This document shows positions 11,811-22,449 of a stretch of 64,000 bases of DNA, piece by piece; position 1 is the first letter of the stretch; every line of letters begins with the position of its first letter. The notes below the pieces were generated by a model. It did not search any database, had not been told where the DNA came from, and was given only the letters and a program-made list of their open reading frames with translations. The stretch covers positions 27,472,667 through 27,536,666 of the forward strand of contig CP154956.1 of assembly GCA_039621445.1 (NCBI GenBank), read 5' to 3'. The stretch is from Euglena gracilis (Eukaryota > Euglenida > Euglenophyceae > Euglenales). The position numbers and the translations under genes are program-made.

Positions 11811-12215
11811 GTGTGCGGCAGACAGGAGATCCTACGAAGGTAGGTCGCTGGCGCGTAGTACCAAGCCGAGTATCGCCGAGTATCGCTCGAGTGGCTTATT
11901 CGGTAAGGCACTGGGCTCACACGCGGGAGGTCGTGAGTTCGAGACCCAGGTCCCGCCGTGTGAGTCCTGATCAATCCCGTACGGGCAGAGGGCATACCGC
12001 GGGGATCGATCGGCGCGTGCGGCTGCGCACGTGGACGAACGTTGGTCGGTCGGATTCCCAGGGGCGTGGCCCTCGCTACGACGAGCCACGGCAATAGTAG
12101 GTCGGTCGGATTCCCAGGGGCGTGGCCCCTCGCTAGCGGACGAGCCACGGCAAGTAGTATGAGCTGCCCCGTGGCCGTCCAACAGCGGGTCGCTAAACCT
12201 ACATACATGGTAGCA
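11811..12215 (+). mobile_element. tRNA-derived SINE (family B), copy 1
   Basis: A tRNA-like head (A-box-like TGGCTTATTCGGTAAGGC, B-box-like GTGAGTTCGAGACCC) is followed by an unrelated body ending GCTAAACCTACAT. The first part of the head contains a short local duplication (GAGTATCGC twice), and GGTCGGATTCCCAGGGGCGT occurs twice in the body. It matches 12562-12893. Confidence 0.7.
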
Positions 12216-12561
12216 GGGGAACCCGTCTACTGCCACACGAACCGGGAAATCAGAGCCTCACCCGACGGCGCCCGGAAGGCGGAGGCGGACGCGCCGAGTC
12301 TAAGGCGACTGAAACTCCTACACCGTTCCAAGCCTCAAGCCGATGCTAAGGACGACGTGGCAAGGCGGCAGAGCCCGTGGAAGTAGACAACACCTAAACT
12401 GCCGGCAACAGTAAACCCGAGCTGCAGTGGTCGGCAGCCTTGTGACGCAGTGCTTGTGAGAGGCACTCAGCCAACTAAGGCCGTGTGAGGCATAACCCGA
12501 GCTGCAGGGGCCACGGCCATAGTGACGCAGTGGGCTAGTGTAGAAAGGCTCTTGGGATGGG

Positions 12562-12893
12562 AGTGTGTGCGGCAGACGGGAGATCCGACGGAGCTAGGTC
12601 GCTGGCGCGTAGTACCAGGCCGAGTAGCGCTCGAGTGGCTTATTCGGTAAGGCACTGGGCTCACACACGGGAGGTCGTGGGTTCGAGATCCAGGTCCCGC
12701 CGTGTGAGTCCTGATCGATCCCGTACGGTCAGAGGGCATACCGCGGGGATCGATCGGCGCGTGCGGCTGCGCACGTGGACGAACGTTGATCGGTCGGATT
12801 CCCAGGGGCGTGGCCCCTCGCTAGCGGACGAGCCGCAGCAAGTAGTATGAGCTGCCCCGTGGCCGTCCAACAGCGGGTGGCTAAACCTACATT
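12562..12893 (+). mobile_element. tRNA-derived SINE (family B), copy 2
   Basis: This same-orientation copy is without the internal duplications of copy 1. The tRNA-like head lies at about 12630-12700, and the body ends with GCTAAACCTACATT. It abuts a DIRS fragment starting near 12931. Confidence 0.7.
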
Positions 12894-12930
12894 CACCCAT
12901 CCCCCGTGCCTTAGGGGGGTGCTGGGCGTT

Positions 12931-13990
12931 CATACCGGAACAATTGTTAAGGATTTTTGGAGGGAAATCTCCACTTCACGTATCAATGTAAGAGAATTAC
13001 GTGCAGCCATCAGCACAGCGAAAAGTATAAGCAGGCCAGGGGAAACGGTGTCCCTTTCAGTGGACAATCAGGCAATTCATTATTACCTGACAAAGGAGGG
13101 TGGCAGAAAGGACCCTTTCAACAGCCTCCTACGGCCACTTTTCACCTGGTGCATGTAAAAAAGTTAAAATCTACCTGTGAAATGGATTCCTTCACAGGAA
13201 TGCTGAGCAGACCCCATAAAGCAGGTGGGAGTCAGACAGGGGGGATTACTTAATGGACACCCAGCTCTCTCAATGGCTAACGCGGCGTTTCAAAGATTTC
13301 ATAAATTTGGACACAAATTTGTTTGCCTCCTCAGGCAATAATAAACTGCCCAGTTTTGTGCCCAGGTGGCCCCACTGGAAGGCAGCAGCAGTGCATGCCC
13401 TCCCACGTCCCCTGGACAACATGGGGGGACTTTATGCCAATCACCCATGGCCAATAATTCAAAAATTCCTCCCACCATTGAAACTTTTTACCCTGACCAA
13501 AGTTTTGATGGTCACCCCCTGTTGGGTTCGTTGTAGCCCCAATTAATAAAGATGAAAGTTCCAGGGCCCCCATGCCTGAAAATCACCCCCTACAAGGGCG
13601 TGTTCACCAATTGCAGGAGCGAGATAATGCCACCACCAGTGGCCCCCTCCTTTTGCATGACTTGCTCAGGAAAAAAATGGAGGGGAAACAAGTACAGAAT
13701 AAAACCATTGATGATTTCCTGGGAAGTAATCCAAGCTTAAAGCGTTGTCAAAGCGCTTTTACGCTTCTTTGGGTTATTTTGCAAAACATGTAGGAACCCC
13801 ACCCTTGATCCAATTAATTCATTTTTCTAAGGCACAAGCCCGTAATGCATATAGTGCAGTGCTTTTGATTCCTGTGTTTGGTGGACTGAGGTTGCACATC
13901 ATGTTAGCACGTTACATAGGACTTTGGAAGCAGCCAGTACTCGGGGTGAGCGCCTTTTCGAGAATGTCCAGGTATGTTCTGGGACATAGT
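12931..13990 (+). pseudogene. Decayed DIRS fragment (RNase H to recombinase start)
   Basis: This is nucleotide and protein homology to 32690-33720 of the complete DIRS element. It includes the RNase H block (INVRELRAAISTAKSISRPG, LSVDNQAIHYYLTKEGG), the DLFASSGNNKLPSF segment with a damaged NHPW in place of NPPW, and the recombinase N-terminus (FYASLGYFAKHVGTPP). Frameshifts and stops are frequent. Homology ends inside the recombinase region near 13920-13990. Confidence 0.85.
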
Positions 13991-15062
13991 GGAAAGGTTC
14001 TCCTCTGACGAAGAAGGGCTGAAACCAACGACTTAGTGACCTTTTCTGGTGCCTAATAGCGGCCAGTTTCTTCGTCCTTTCTTCCAAGGTGCCTAGGCTG
14101 GTCAGGGTATCCTGAGTCCGGAGCTGGGCATCCGCGGACACGGGTGGTGAAGCAGGTCCATCCTGCTCCTCATCTCTCGATCCGGAAGATTGGGCCTGTC
14201 GACCACGAGCCTTACCTTTCGGTTTGCTTTGGCCGTAGCTGGACGATGCAACGGCCGAATAGTCGTGCATGGTGGTAGAGCCTTTCGGCTGTCCGCCAGG
14301 CTGGCCTCCAGCACCACCTTTCGGTGGTGGTTTCCCATCACCGCCTTTGGCAGCAGGAGGCGACGCCTGCGGCTTACTCCTGGTATCAGGATCCGATGTT
14401 GCCAGAGCAGACGTTTGCCGTCTGGGCGAAGCGGGCACAATGACCGCTGGATCGCGCATGACGCTCCGAGGGGTCGGCACTCGATCCTGGGGTTGTTCAG
14501 CCGGCCGTCGCCGAGCAGGTTCATCCTGCCCGATTGGGCGTGATACTGTGGTCGTCACCGGAATCGGTGCTTCCACAGGCGCTGACACTCCTAGAAACTC
14601 TGCCATTGTCCTCGGGACGGCAGGGACCCTGCGCTGAGTCGGTGGTCGTGGGGGTATCTCCTCCACTTCCATCTCGGCATCCAGTCGGGGAGGTTGATCC
14701 TCCACAATCGCTTGCACAGGTGCTACGGGAGGGTGATCCTCCGTTGTAGCCGGTGCGACAGATGTCTCTGTCAGCTGGGGTTCATCCCCTGATTTTGGCT
14801 GCCCTGCTGCCGGAGGTGGGGGTGGGAGGACACCGACATCCAGTGTCTCCACAACCTCAGTGGCAAAGCTTGATGCTACGCCTCCACCTCTTGGCGTTAG
14901 TGCAGCAGCCACAGCAATAATGCCGGTGACCACGGCGCCGAGCACACGGCCTCCTAATGAGGTGCGTGCTGTGGGACAGGAGGGTTCCTCGGGGATATCA
15001 TCGACGACCACACCAGTCACCTCGGCTGGGGGCTCAGCCGTCGGGATAGGCGTTGCAGTCAC
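13899..15062 (-). CDS. Low-complexity Pro/Ala/Ser-rich ORF, unknown
   Basis: An uninterrupted 387-codon minus-strand frame starts at an ATG at 15062. The N-terminal third is rich in Pro, Thr, Val and Ala with one hydrophobic stretch (LGAVVTGIIAVAAAL, residues about 42-56). The middle is basic and Pro-rich, and the C-terminal part is charged. Its last ~30 codons run into the DIRS fragment, so the natural C-terminus is probably truncated. Biased composition on the opposite strand of GC-rich DNA can create long ORFs by chance. I do not recognise it. Confidence 0.4.
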   Translation of the reverse strand: MTATPIPTAEPPAEVTGVVVDDIPEEPSCPTARTSLGGRVLGAVVTGIIAVAAALTPRGGGVASSFATEVVETLDVGVLPPPPPAAGQPKSGDEPQLTETSVAPATTEDHPPVAPVQAIVEDQPPRLDAEMEVEEIPPRPPTQRRVPAVPRTMAEFLGVSAPVEAPIPVTTTVSRPIGQDEPARRRPAEQPQDRVPTPRSVMRDPAVIVPASPRRQTSALATSDPDTRSKPQASPPAAKGGDGKPPPKGGAGGQPGGQPKGSTTMHDYSAVASSSYGQSKPKGKARGRQAQSSGSRDEEQDGPASPPVSADAQLRTQDTLTSLGTLEERTKKLAAIRHQKRSLSRWFQPFFVRGEPFHYVPEHTWTFSKRRSPRVLAASKVLCNVLT

Positions 15063-15143
15063 AGGTATATCCCCTGTGGGTGCTTCGTCTGGCCGAGGTT
15101 GTGCCAGAGTAGGCAGAGCAGCGTAGAGGATATCGTCACGTTC

Positions 15144-16010
15144 TCACCTTCCTTCTGAGGTTCTCCTCGTCCCCACATGCCAGTCAATAAACGGGAGCGG
15201 CCGCCACGGAGGCCTGGGAAACAGATCGTTCCCCTGCCGTTTGCGGGGCAGAGACGAAGGATACAGCTGCTCCTGTCGGAGACGGCGGCGCTGCCTGCTG
15301 TATGGTGACGGAGCCGCTGCGTTCGCGTTCCTCCCGCCGCGGAATCGCGGCGGTGGAGGCGACGGACGCCTCACGTGTCCTTCGCGCCAGAGGTTCACCA
15401 TCCGGGGCGATGAAGGCGCGCAGATCATTGGGCGATCGAGGATAGTCGGGGTGCCATCGGCATCCTTGAGCCTCCGCCAGCCTGTTAAAGGCCAGCGGGC
15501 TGCTGCTGGCGTTGTTGGGCCAGGGTGGCGGCCATGATGGTCGCACCCACTGTTCGGGCCTAGGAGTTCGCGGTAACGCGTGTCCTCCCAGACCTCGAAA
15601 AAACCCTCCTCGAATTCCTGTACGCATGCCAGATTCGGCATACGCAGTTCGAAGATGGGCTTGGGGTAGTTTATCAACTGCAGGAATACCTCCCGGTCGA
15701 GGGTACCGCCGAACTGTCGCCGCAAATTTTCCTCCATGCTGATATAAGCCAGTGCCAGTTGCGGCGCAGGTTGGCGAAACTTCGACGACGACCTCCTATC
15801 GGGTCGGTGTAGTCTGCCGGCAAGGTTTCCACACCAGGCCTGGCGTCCTGGGGGTCAGGGAGATGTATATACACCCCCATGATGTAGGTGGTCCAGGGCT
15901 CACCACCAGAACCGCTGCAGCATAAAAATACGCTGATTGTGGACGCGGCGACCTTTGCCCTGAAGATTCGGGGCGTCGCGACACACATGCATAAGCATGC
16001 GGCGTCCCAT
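15144..16010 (-). pseudogene. Protein-like minus-strand segment, unknown
   Basis: The frame opening at 15737 reads as ordinary protein at first (MEENLRRQFGGTLDREVFLQ, LINYPKPIFELRMPNLACVQ, EFEEGFFEVWEDTRYRELLG) before becoming low complexity. Upstream, other frames carry IFRAKVAAS, YIHLPDPQDARPGVETLPAD and, close to 16000, MGRRMLMHVCRDAPNLQGK, so the coding sequence is frameshifted. It may be the upstream part of the 13899-15062 ORF. No family is recognised. Confidence 0.4.
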
Positions 16011-16020
16011 CTCCAGGCCG

Positions 16021-16494
16021 GGGCAAAGGCAAGGGAGAAGGCGCAGGCGCGGCCGGCAAAGGCAGGGCTGAAGGTAAGGGTGGGGGTAAGGGTGAGGGTA
16101 AAGGAAAAGGTAGGGAGGAAGAGGGGGAGCAACCAGCAGAAGCCCCTTCGGACTTTGAGCAAGCGCTCAAATGGAGGACGAGGGTTGGCGACTGCAGAAT
16201 ATATACCATTGTGCGGGAAACCGCCCCTTAACTCCTCTAGAGGCAGTCATCGACGTGGTATTACTCGACACCAAGAACAGAGTAAGACAATTCTATTACG
16301 GAGATGATCTGTAATCCTTCGATGGTGAAGGTGGCAAACCCTTGCTGGATGCCCCGCCGGGTTTCTGGGAGCTCTGGTTTTGGCTGAGATACCCGTGCCA
16401 GAACTGGGGTCTCTTCAGCAATTCCGATGGTCGCAGTTACCTTCACCTTCTGGGATTCCGAGGTCAGCGTGTGTTGGCTCGGAATCTGAAAGCC
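16021..16494 (+). pseudogene. Inverted copy of retroelement third ORF
   Basis: This plus-strand block matches, in reverse orientation, 17689-18172. It has the same Gly/Lys/Glu repeat, the acidic EQPAEAPSDFE segment, and the following block with Cys-Gln-Asn-Trp in this frame. It carries stops and frameshifts. Downstream (16495-17097) is non-coding sequence leading to a purine tract and a plus-strand LTR, as expected for the 3' end of a plus-strand LTR element. Confidence 0.7.
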
Positions 16495-16995
16495 TACTTT
16501 TCCTTTCCTTTTTCTTTTCGGCCGGTTGAGGCCTTAGGGCTGCCAGACGGCACAACTTTTCCTGGCCTAAGCCAACCCCCCACTCCTCTCAACTTTCCCC
16601 CCCGGGGCAAATGCTGTCGCCGGCAGTTGTTTTTGTACAGTAGGATTTTTCTTTTGCGTGGTCAGGTTTGACTGGCCATGCGCACTGCCCAGGTTTGACC
16701 GGTCAGAGGCCCCCCTATTTCCACCCCTCCCCATGGGTTTTCCTGGAATGCTCAGGGACCCAACCCCAAGTGCCTTTGGCACACCCAAACTGGGTAGATG
16801 GGTTTGCTTGGCAAGGAAACCTGCCAGCCACATTTTCCCCGGTGGGCTATAATATACCATATACCCATAAGCCCGCAGAATAGGTGAAACCATTTTGCGC
16901 GTTTTCGGCTTCTGGGTTCCTCTCCTTTCCGGCCCCCCCCCGTTCGAGTGGACCCCTGTGCGATGGAAAGGGCCCTTGTGGATGCGCCAGGGTGC

Positions 16996-17024
16996 ACCTC
17001 CCACAGACCGGGTCTGTGGGAGGT
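16996..17024. repeat. Perfect 14-bp inverted repeat
   Basis: ACCTCCCACAGACC, one spacer base, then the exact complement form a strong hairpin. It lies about 75 bases upstream of the LTR at 17098. Its role is unknown. Confidence 0.9.
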
Positions 17025-17083
17025 ATCTGTGTCCGACATCCCTGTGGCCAGAGTGACTGGTCCAAAGAGGAAATCGGGCATAG

Positions 17084-17097
17084 CCCTGGGAGGAGGA
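17084..17097 (+). promoter_or_regulatory. Polypurine tract candidate
   Basis: The purine-rich TGGGAGGAGGA immediately precedes the LTR that begins TGTGTACC at 17098. This is the position and composition expected of a plus-strand priming site, and it marks this LTR as a 3' LTR. Confidence 0.6.
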
Positions 17098-17412
17098 TGT
17101 GTACCAGGCGTATGCTTCTGTCCACTTCCGATGAGGAAGTTAGGGTGGAAGCAGATCCTATTAGGATTTGCTAATGGGTGCCCACTCTGTCTCCAGAAGT
17201 GGTATTCTGTTTTCTTTGTTTGCCTTCCTTTTTCCCGGACCGGACTTAGTTATCCAGTCCGTCCTCCCTGCATTGCTTTCTGCTTTGCTTCTTGGGAAAC
17301 TGGGAAAAGGGTTTTTCTCTTACTCTGATTTTAAGTTGCCAAGTTGGTGCGCAAAGGCGAAAGCGAAGGATTTTTGGGAATTGGGAAAGGGGATTTGGGA
17401 ATCAGACGTGCA
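17098..17412 (+). mobile_element. LTR of plus-strand Ty3-like element (3' LTR)
   Basis: The LTR begins TGTGTACCAGGCGTATG and ends CAGACGTGCA. It is the same family as 8943-9240 (same strand) and 29080-29385 (opposite strand). No primer-binding site follows, and a purine tract precedes it. The flanks of 8943 and 17412 do not show a shared target duplication, so pairing it with the 8943 LTR is not proven. Confidence 0.8.
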
Positions 17413-18785
17413 CTGTTATCCCGAGGCGTTGGAGGGCTTCCGCGGACGCCGAATCCCCAGAAGTCGACAGGAAATTCCTGTCCACAGTACTTACACAGGA
17501 CGTCATAACTTTGTGGGTAGGCCAGGGAAACGCGCTGTACGTGGAAGGCTGAGCCGTAATGGCTCACCAGCCACTCCTGGAGGTTGTTGCACCACAACAC
17601 CTCGATCAGGCGTTGTACGTCGGGATGCAGTGGGTAGTATTGCCACTGCACGCCGAGGGGCCCGACTGTGGATATGCAGTCGACGACTGCCTTCAGCCTC
17701 CGAGCCAACACACGCTGGTATCGGAATCCCAAATGGTGCTGGTAACTGCGACCATCGGAATCGCTGAAAAGACCCCAGTTCTGGCAGGGGTATCCCAGCC
17801 AAAACCGGAGTTTCCAAGAAACACGGCTGGGCATCCAGCAAGGGTCTGCCACCTTCACCTTCGAAGGCGTACAGATCAATGGAATGGAATTGTCTGACTC
17901 TGTTCTCGGTATGGCGTAATAACACGTCGATGACTGCGTCTGGAGGGGTGACTGGGCGGTTTTCCGCACAATGATATCCATACTGCAGCCGCCAACCCTC
18001 GTCCTCCAGCTCCTCCTTGAACTTAAGCATTTTCTCAAAGTCCGAAGGGGCTTCTGCTGGTTGGTCCTCCTCTTCCTTCCTACCTTTTCCTTTACCCTCA
18101 CCCTTACCCTCACCCTTACCTTCAGCCCTGCCTCTGCCGGCCGCGCCTGTGCCTTCTCCCTTGCCTTTGCCCTCAGCCTTGCCTGTGTCCTTTCCCATCT
18201 GGCGAAAACCAGAGGGTCGGGTTCTCGGTGGAGCAGGGGTCGGTTCGGCTCCTTCCCATTCCATCTCTGGGGAGGGACCTTGCCGTTCTGCTGCACGTCG
18301 CGGTGATGGCGTGGCTGCGCCTTGGCTTGGAGCCTGGCGTGGGCTTGGCTTCGACGCAGGGGGTCGCGGCTCCTTCCACACCGGAGGGATCAGCGCTGGC
18401 ATTACGGCAACAGGACGGCTCATAGCCACCTGTGCTTCAGCGGGTGGTTGTCCATCCGGGGTATCCTGGCTGGCTTCCACCAGCATTGCCACACTGCCTT
18501 CCGCGTCCCTTGGGCTGGGACGCCCAGGCTGTGGGGTAAGGTTCTCCGTGGCTCGATCGTGCTTAAGGGTGGCAGGTAGTACTGCCACTCCTGCCGGTGG
18601 CTCGCCGGATAATACCGGGGTTGCCACCCGCAGCTGCGGTTGGTACGGATGGTATGGGGTGTATCCACGGCCCTGAAGGGCAGCCAGAGAGGAATATACC
18701 TCGTCCAGCGCTCCTCACATGTGAATACTGGCTCCTGCAGGAAGTGCCGAGCAAGCTCATTCTGCTCGGTTCCTGGAGGTGCCAT
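17413..18785 (-). pseudogene. Third-ORF region of minus-strand element, 3' part
   Basis: Successive minus-strand frames read as protein. 18785 onward has QNELARHFLQEPVFTCEERW; 18627-17690 has a Gly/Lys/Glu repeat followed by FEKMLKFKEELEDEGWRLQY and ENRPVTPPDAVIDVLLRHTE. A third frame around 17690-17470 contains IEVLWCNNLQEWLVSHYG and a CKYCGQEFPVDFWG motif. Frameshifts separate them. The block is duplicated in inverted form at 16021-16494. Its position after the chromodomain suggests a third ORF of the element (see findings). Function is unknown. Confidence 0.5.
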
Positions 18786-18917
18786 GTGGTAGTAGGGAAC
18801 CTCTTGCCCACGCGGGACATCCCCCCGGTCTGGACAGAAGGTGCACTGGGAGGTTCGGTTGCCACACGGTGGGGAGGTTAATCCTCCACAACTATGGGCG
18901 CTACCTGCCGCCGTGGC

Positions 18918-19770
18918 TCAACGCCAGGGGAAGGGGCGACCGGTGGTGCCTGTGGCATCCAGTGTGCTTGCATGTGTTGGACGTACGCCTCGGGGGGCAC
19001 GTCGGACTACGCGTGCGCCGCGCGGGTAATCCGCATGCGTCGCGTACTGCGAGACAAATTGCTCCGCTGGCGGCTCGCGTGGCGGCATTCGCTGCGGCGA
19101 GGGCGGGCGAGCAAAGATTCTCGTCATCCCAGAAGGGACATGCACAGCCTCACCTATTGGTGGGGGTGTGTGCTCATGCATGTGCGCGGTGTGGGATCCC
19201 ACCGGTGTCACCCAGGTCCATCATCGCCTCGCAGGCTCTAATCCGGAATCGGATGCCGACGAGAAATACCGTCTCCCCGTCATCACGGCTTGACCACAGG
19301 GACAGCACTGAGCCACTGGAGTGTTGGCTACCACCAACAACTGTGCACATTATGCATCCCAAAGGGCTTGCATAAAGGGCTCCGTTGGGGGGGGGGGCGC
19401 AAATACGCATCGCCCGCTCCAACGTCTCCGTAGTGCGAAAGATCACCTCTCCCGCATACAGAGACAGGCACGATCCGCGCTGCCCTGGTGGCTGGGGTGC
19501 CGGCTGCTGGACGGCAGATGGATCTGGTACCACATATGCGTACCTGCTGCTGGTGGCCGCGGCCAATACCGGGGCTGCAACCCTGTAAGCATGTGGCGCG
19601 CCCGGGATCTGGGCCTCAGCATACTGCGGGTACTGGTAGTATGGCGCGCCAGGAGGCTGCTGCCATGGTGGACCTGGTCCCGGTCCGCACCGAGGTAGCA
19701 TGATGCCACCCGAACGACGACTGAAACGAAGGGTAACATTCGTGTCAGTCGCTGGTGAGTGCCAGCGCAC
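18918..19770 (-). CDS. Third-ORF region, 5' part, Pro-rich protein
   Basis: A 198-codon frame starts at an ATG at 19770, 132 bases after the chromodomain stop. It has a Pro/Gln/Tyr-rich N-terminus (PPGAPYYQYPQYAEAQIPGA), then a segment of ordinary composition (GEVIFRTTETLERAMRICAP, GETVFLVGIRFRIRACEAMM) and ends at 19174. An overlapping frame continues to 18918. It has no recognisable domain and no convincing signal peptide or membrane anchor, so an envelope-type protein is not supported. It is probably a retroelement accessory or structural protein. Confidence 0.45.
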
Positions 19771-19901
19771 TGAAAAACTTCTATCTTATTAAAGAAAAGC
19801 TGCGAGAAAGAGGGAGAGAGAGAGTGAGATGCATGGGGGTGGGGAGGTATAAACACTAAACATTCACATAAAACACACGCATTCTCCAAAACGAAATCGT
19901 T

Positions 19902-20348
19902 TCAGAAAGTGTTTATGTTTACGTCTATGTTATTGCGCTTATTCCACAGCTTCCAATCCTGCTGGATATATCCAACAAAACTGGATGCTGGCTCCCAAGT
20001 GTCCTCCTTTGGCCCATACCCTTTCCAGCGAACTTCCCAGTAGTGCACACCCCTGTCGACCTTGTGGTCTATTATCTTATCAACCACAAAGTCGTCCGTT
20101 TCAGGTAATCTGGAATGGGGCTTGAAAAATAAGCAGGGGATAGCTTTTCTCTCTGGGGGGCTTAGGTATGGTTTGAAATCGTCCATATGGACGTCCTCAA
20201 TCCCGCTGGGCAAGGCAATTTTATATCGCCCGCTCTTACCTAACCTCTCCAAAATTTCGCATGGGCCGAGCCAAAGAGGGTCTAGCTTGGAAGATTGTAT
20301 GCAGGTGCGGCTATTCCGTACCCACGCGCGGTCATCTGGACTATACAC
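19902..20348 (-). CDS. Chromodomain end of retrotransposon polyprotein
   Basis: An open 148-codon frame ends at 19902. The first part is the post-integrase region (SKLDPLWLGPCEILERLGKS, RYKIALPSGIEDVHMDDFKP). The last ~60 residues are a chromodomain: FVVDKIIDHKVDRGVHYWEV then RWKGYGPKEDTWEPASSF. The aromatic cage positions (Y/W in HYWEVRWKGY and the W of DTWEP) are present. Such domains guide integration of chromoviral Ty3 elements toward modified histones. The part is open but belongs to a decayed element. Confidence 0.9.
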   Translation of the reverse strand: MYSPDDRAWVRNSRTCIQSSKLDPLWLGPCEILERLGKSGRYKIALPSGIEDVHMDDFKPYLSPPERKAIPCLFFKPHSRLPETDDFVVDKIIDHKVDRGVHYWEVRWKGYGPKEDTWEPASSFVGYIQQDWKLWNKRNNIDVNINTF

Positions 20349-20465
20349 AGGTGTGTTGAAGTTTGCAAAAACGATTTACGTTTGTTGGAATGAATTTATG
20401 TGATACATGTTTGGACTGCAGAGGGGACTGATTTCACTTGTGTAAACCACGTTTCACAGCTGACT

Positions 20466-21324
20466 CTACTTCGGGCGGGTCTCTCCGAGGTCCCGTCCGA
20501 AAACAATTTTATACGGTGAGTGTGTTAGTACCAACCCTGGCAAGGTATTGATGTAAAGTAAACACCAATGAAGAACGGATAAAAAATTCTTCCGCGAGTC
20601 AGCCAGTAAAAGGCGGAGCATATTGAAAACGGATTTCACGGCTGCCTCGGCTCTGCCATTGCCTTTCGGGCGGTATATAATGGAAAAATGCTGCTCAATG
20701 CCGAGCAAACCGCACAAAGTTGTGAAAAACCGCGAAGAGATCAAGTGATTTTGATCACTCAGGATTTCCAGGATTTCGTTCGGTAAACCTATTAGGCAGA
20801 TACATTTCTTCGGGAATAAAGATGCCACAATTTGGGCTGTCAACCCTGCTTTCTGGCATGGAATGGCTACGATGTACCCACTCAGCCGACAGACGACAAC
20901 AAAAACGTAATCGTAAAATTTTTCATCTGATCCTTTGCAAGGTTCGAGTTCAAGAAAATACATGCAGATGGACGTAAAAATGTCTGGTGGTACGCGGAAA
21001 AAGTCCATCATACCAGGGGGGGGGGTACCTCTGCGCGGTTTCACAGCCTGACAAGTTTGGCACCGTTGCAAAAATTCGCTAACAGCGCGAATATAAGTCT
21101 TTTTCACTCAGGGTTGTGCAATATCTGCGACCCACCAGTGAAAGACGTTTGGGGGCCCTAGGGTGACCATGGATGTGACACCTCGAAATTGCGTCATCAA
21201 CCAGGTCTTGGGGTATACAATATTTATAACCAGAATCATTCCGGAAAATAACTCGCAATGGTGATAGAGGGAAATTCTCTATGGATTCACCATTACGAAG
21301 TCTATTCACGGTGGTACTATACAC
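20466..21324 (-). pseudogene. Integrase (zinc-binding and core) of Ty3-like element
   Basis: The upstream frame (21324-21079) carries the His-His part of the zinc-binding domain (CHIHGHPRAPKRL). The next frame (21107-20466) carries its Cys pair (RCQTCQAVKPRRG) and the catalytic core. The expected first aspartate lies in SICMYFLEL, where most Ty3 integrases have an aspartate in place of the tyrosine. The second is in LSDQNHLISSRFF and the glutamate in GNGRAEAAVKS. Loss of the first aspartate and the frameshift make this copy inactive. Confidence 0.8.
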
Positions 21325-21606
21325 AGGGTCACGCGAATCATCCCATTCGCGGAAAAATAGGGGGTAGGAGTTTCCGTACGCGTAATGTGACAGGGTCCGG
21401 CAGTGCGTCCACGCCGGCGCTTTCCACGCAATGGTGAAATGGCGATGCTGAGATATACCCGGGAAACGGGTAGTGAATCGAGCATGTTATCCGCAGCGTC
21501 GGATCGACGTGCGAACTGGTCAGCCTCATGACTGCCACGGAAAGTTGCTTCACCCTCCTCCGGGGTCCCAGGATGATATCACGGGGCTCGGCTGAGAGGA
21601 TCCGCA

Positions 21607-22178
21607 ACTTTTTGCGTGTGACCTGGGGTGTAGATTACCACCAGGTCAAACTGACCCAAGAACTCGTGCCATCGGCATCTTCTGCCTACTCAGGACATGG
21701 CCTTTTTGAGGTCCTCGGCATACCAGTGTTGAAGGCTCTCATGATCCGTCAACACGAGTATCTGGACCAGGCTGCTGGCTATCCAGCTGCGGAATTTCTG
21801 GAGAAAAAGCACAATGACATATGTCTCCTTTTCGCGAAACCTCTATTTCACCTGTCCTTTCCCGTTTTCACGCTGTAGCTTCCTGCTGAGGAAAGCCAGG
21901 GGTCGGAGTTCATTTGCCGCATCATGCTGGCTGAGATCCCCGCCAATAGCGTAATCCCTGCTGTCGACTTCCAGGACATACGGTTTGTATGGATCCGCGA
22001 TATCGAGAACAACGTTCTCGAGGAGCCAGTCCCCGATTTTATTCAAGGCCTCGCGCATTTTGTCATCCCAAATGACGTTTTCGTTATCGGGTGTCAGATT
22101 TTTGAGCTGTCGGGTTAGGGGTACCGCGATTATTGTGAAATCTTTCATGTAAATCGCGTAATTTTGGGCTAATCCCAA
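21607..22178 (-). pseudogene. RNase H region of Ty3-like element
   Basis: The frame 22178-21843 contains the RT connection (YAIYMKDFTIIAVPLTRQLK) and the RNase H start (KPYVLEVDSRDYAIGGDLSQ ... LRPLAFLSRKLQ). Typical Ty3 elements read DASDYAIG here. Downstream, another frame continues with ETYVIVLFLQKF and LVLTDHESLQHW. Frameshifts break the domain. Confidence 0.8.
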
Positions 22179-22449
22179 AAAAAACCTTAAAATGTGTTAA
22201 CGCCTTAATGACCTCTGGAGTCCATTTCTTAATTGCGCCGATCTTACTGCGTGCGGCTATACGCTGCACGTTGCTCGTGGTATACCCGCAAAACTTAATA
22301 ATTTTGTGAAACAGGTGCATTTTGGAACCCTTCACAAAAAGCACATGCTTTTTGAACGCAGGTAATACCGCCGTCGAGGATATCCTCGCCCGATTTCGCT
22401 GATGGCGGTTGGGTTCCCACTTATACATCTTCGATGTACACCAGAGCAA

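Noticed and set aside
11885-11960. Free-standing tRNA gene (Val-like anticodon CAC)
   Set aside because: The arm pairings are poor, the sequence is repeated at 12630-12700 with a long shared body, and it is better explained as a SINE head.
8943-17412. A single complete LTR element bounded by the two plus-strand LTRs
   Set aside because: The orientation fits, but the 5-bp flanks do not match and the interior lacks recognisable pol. I list the LTRs separately and treat the pairing as unproven.
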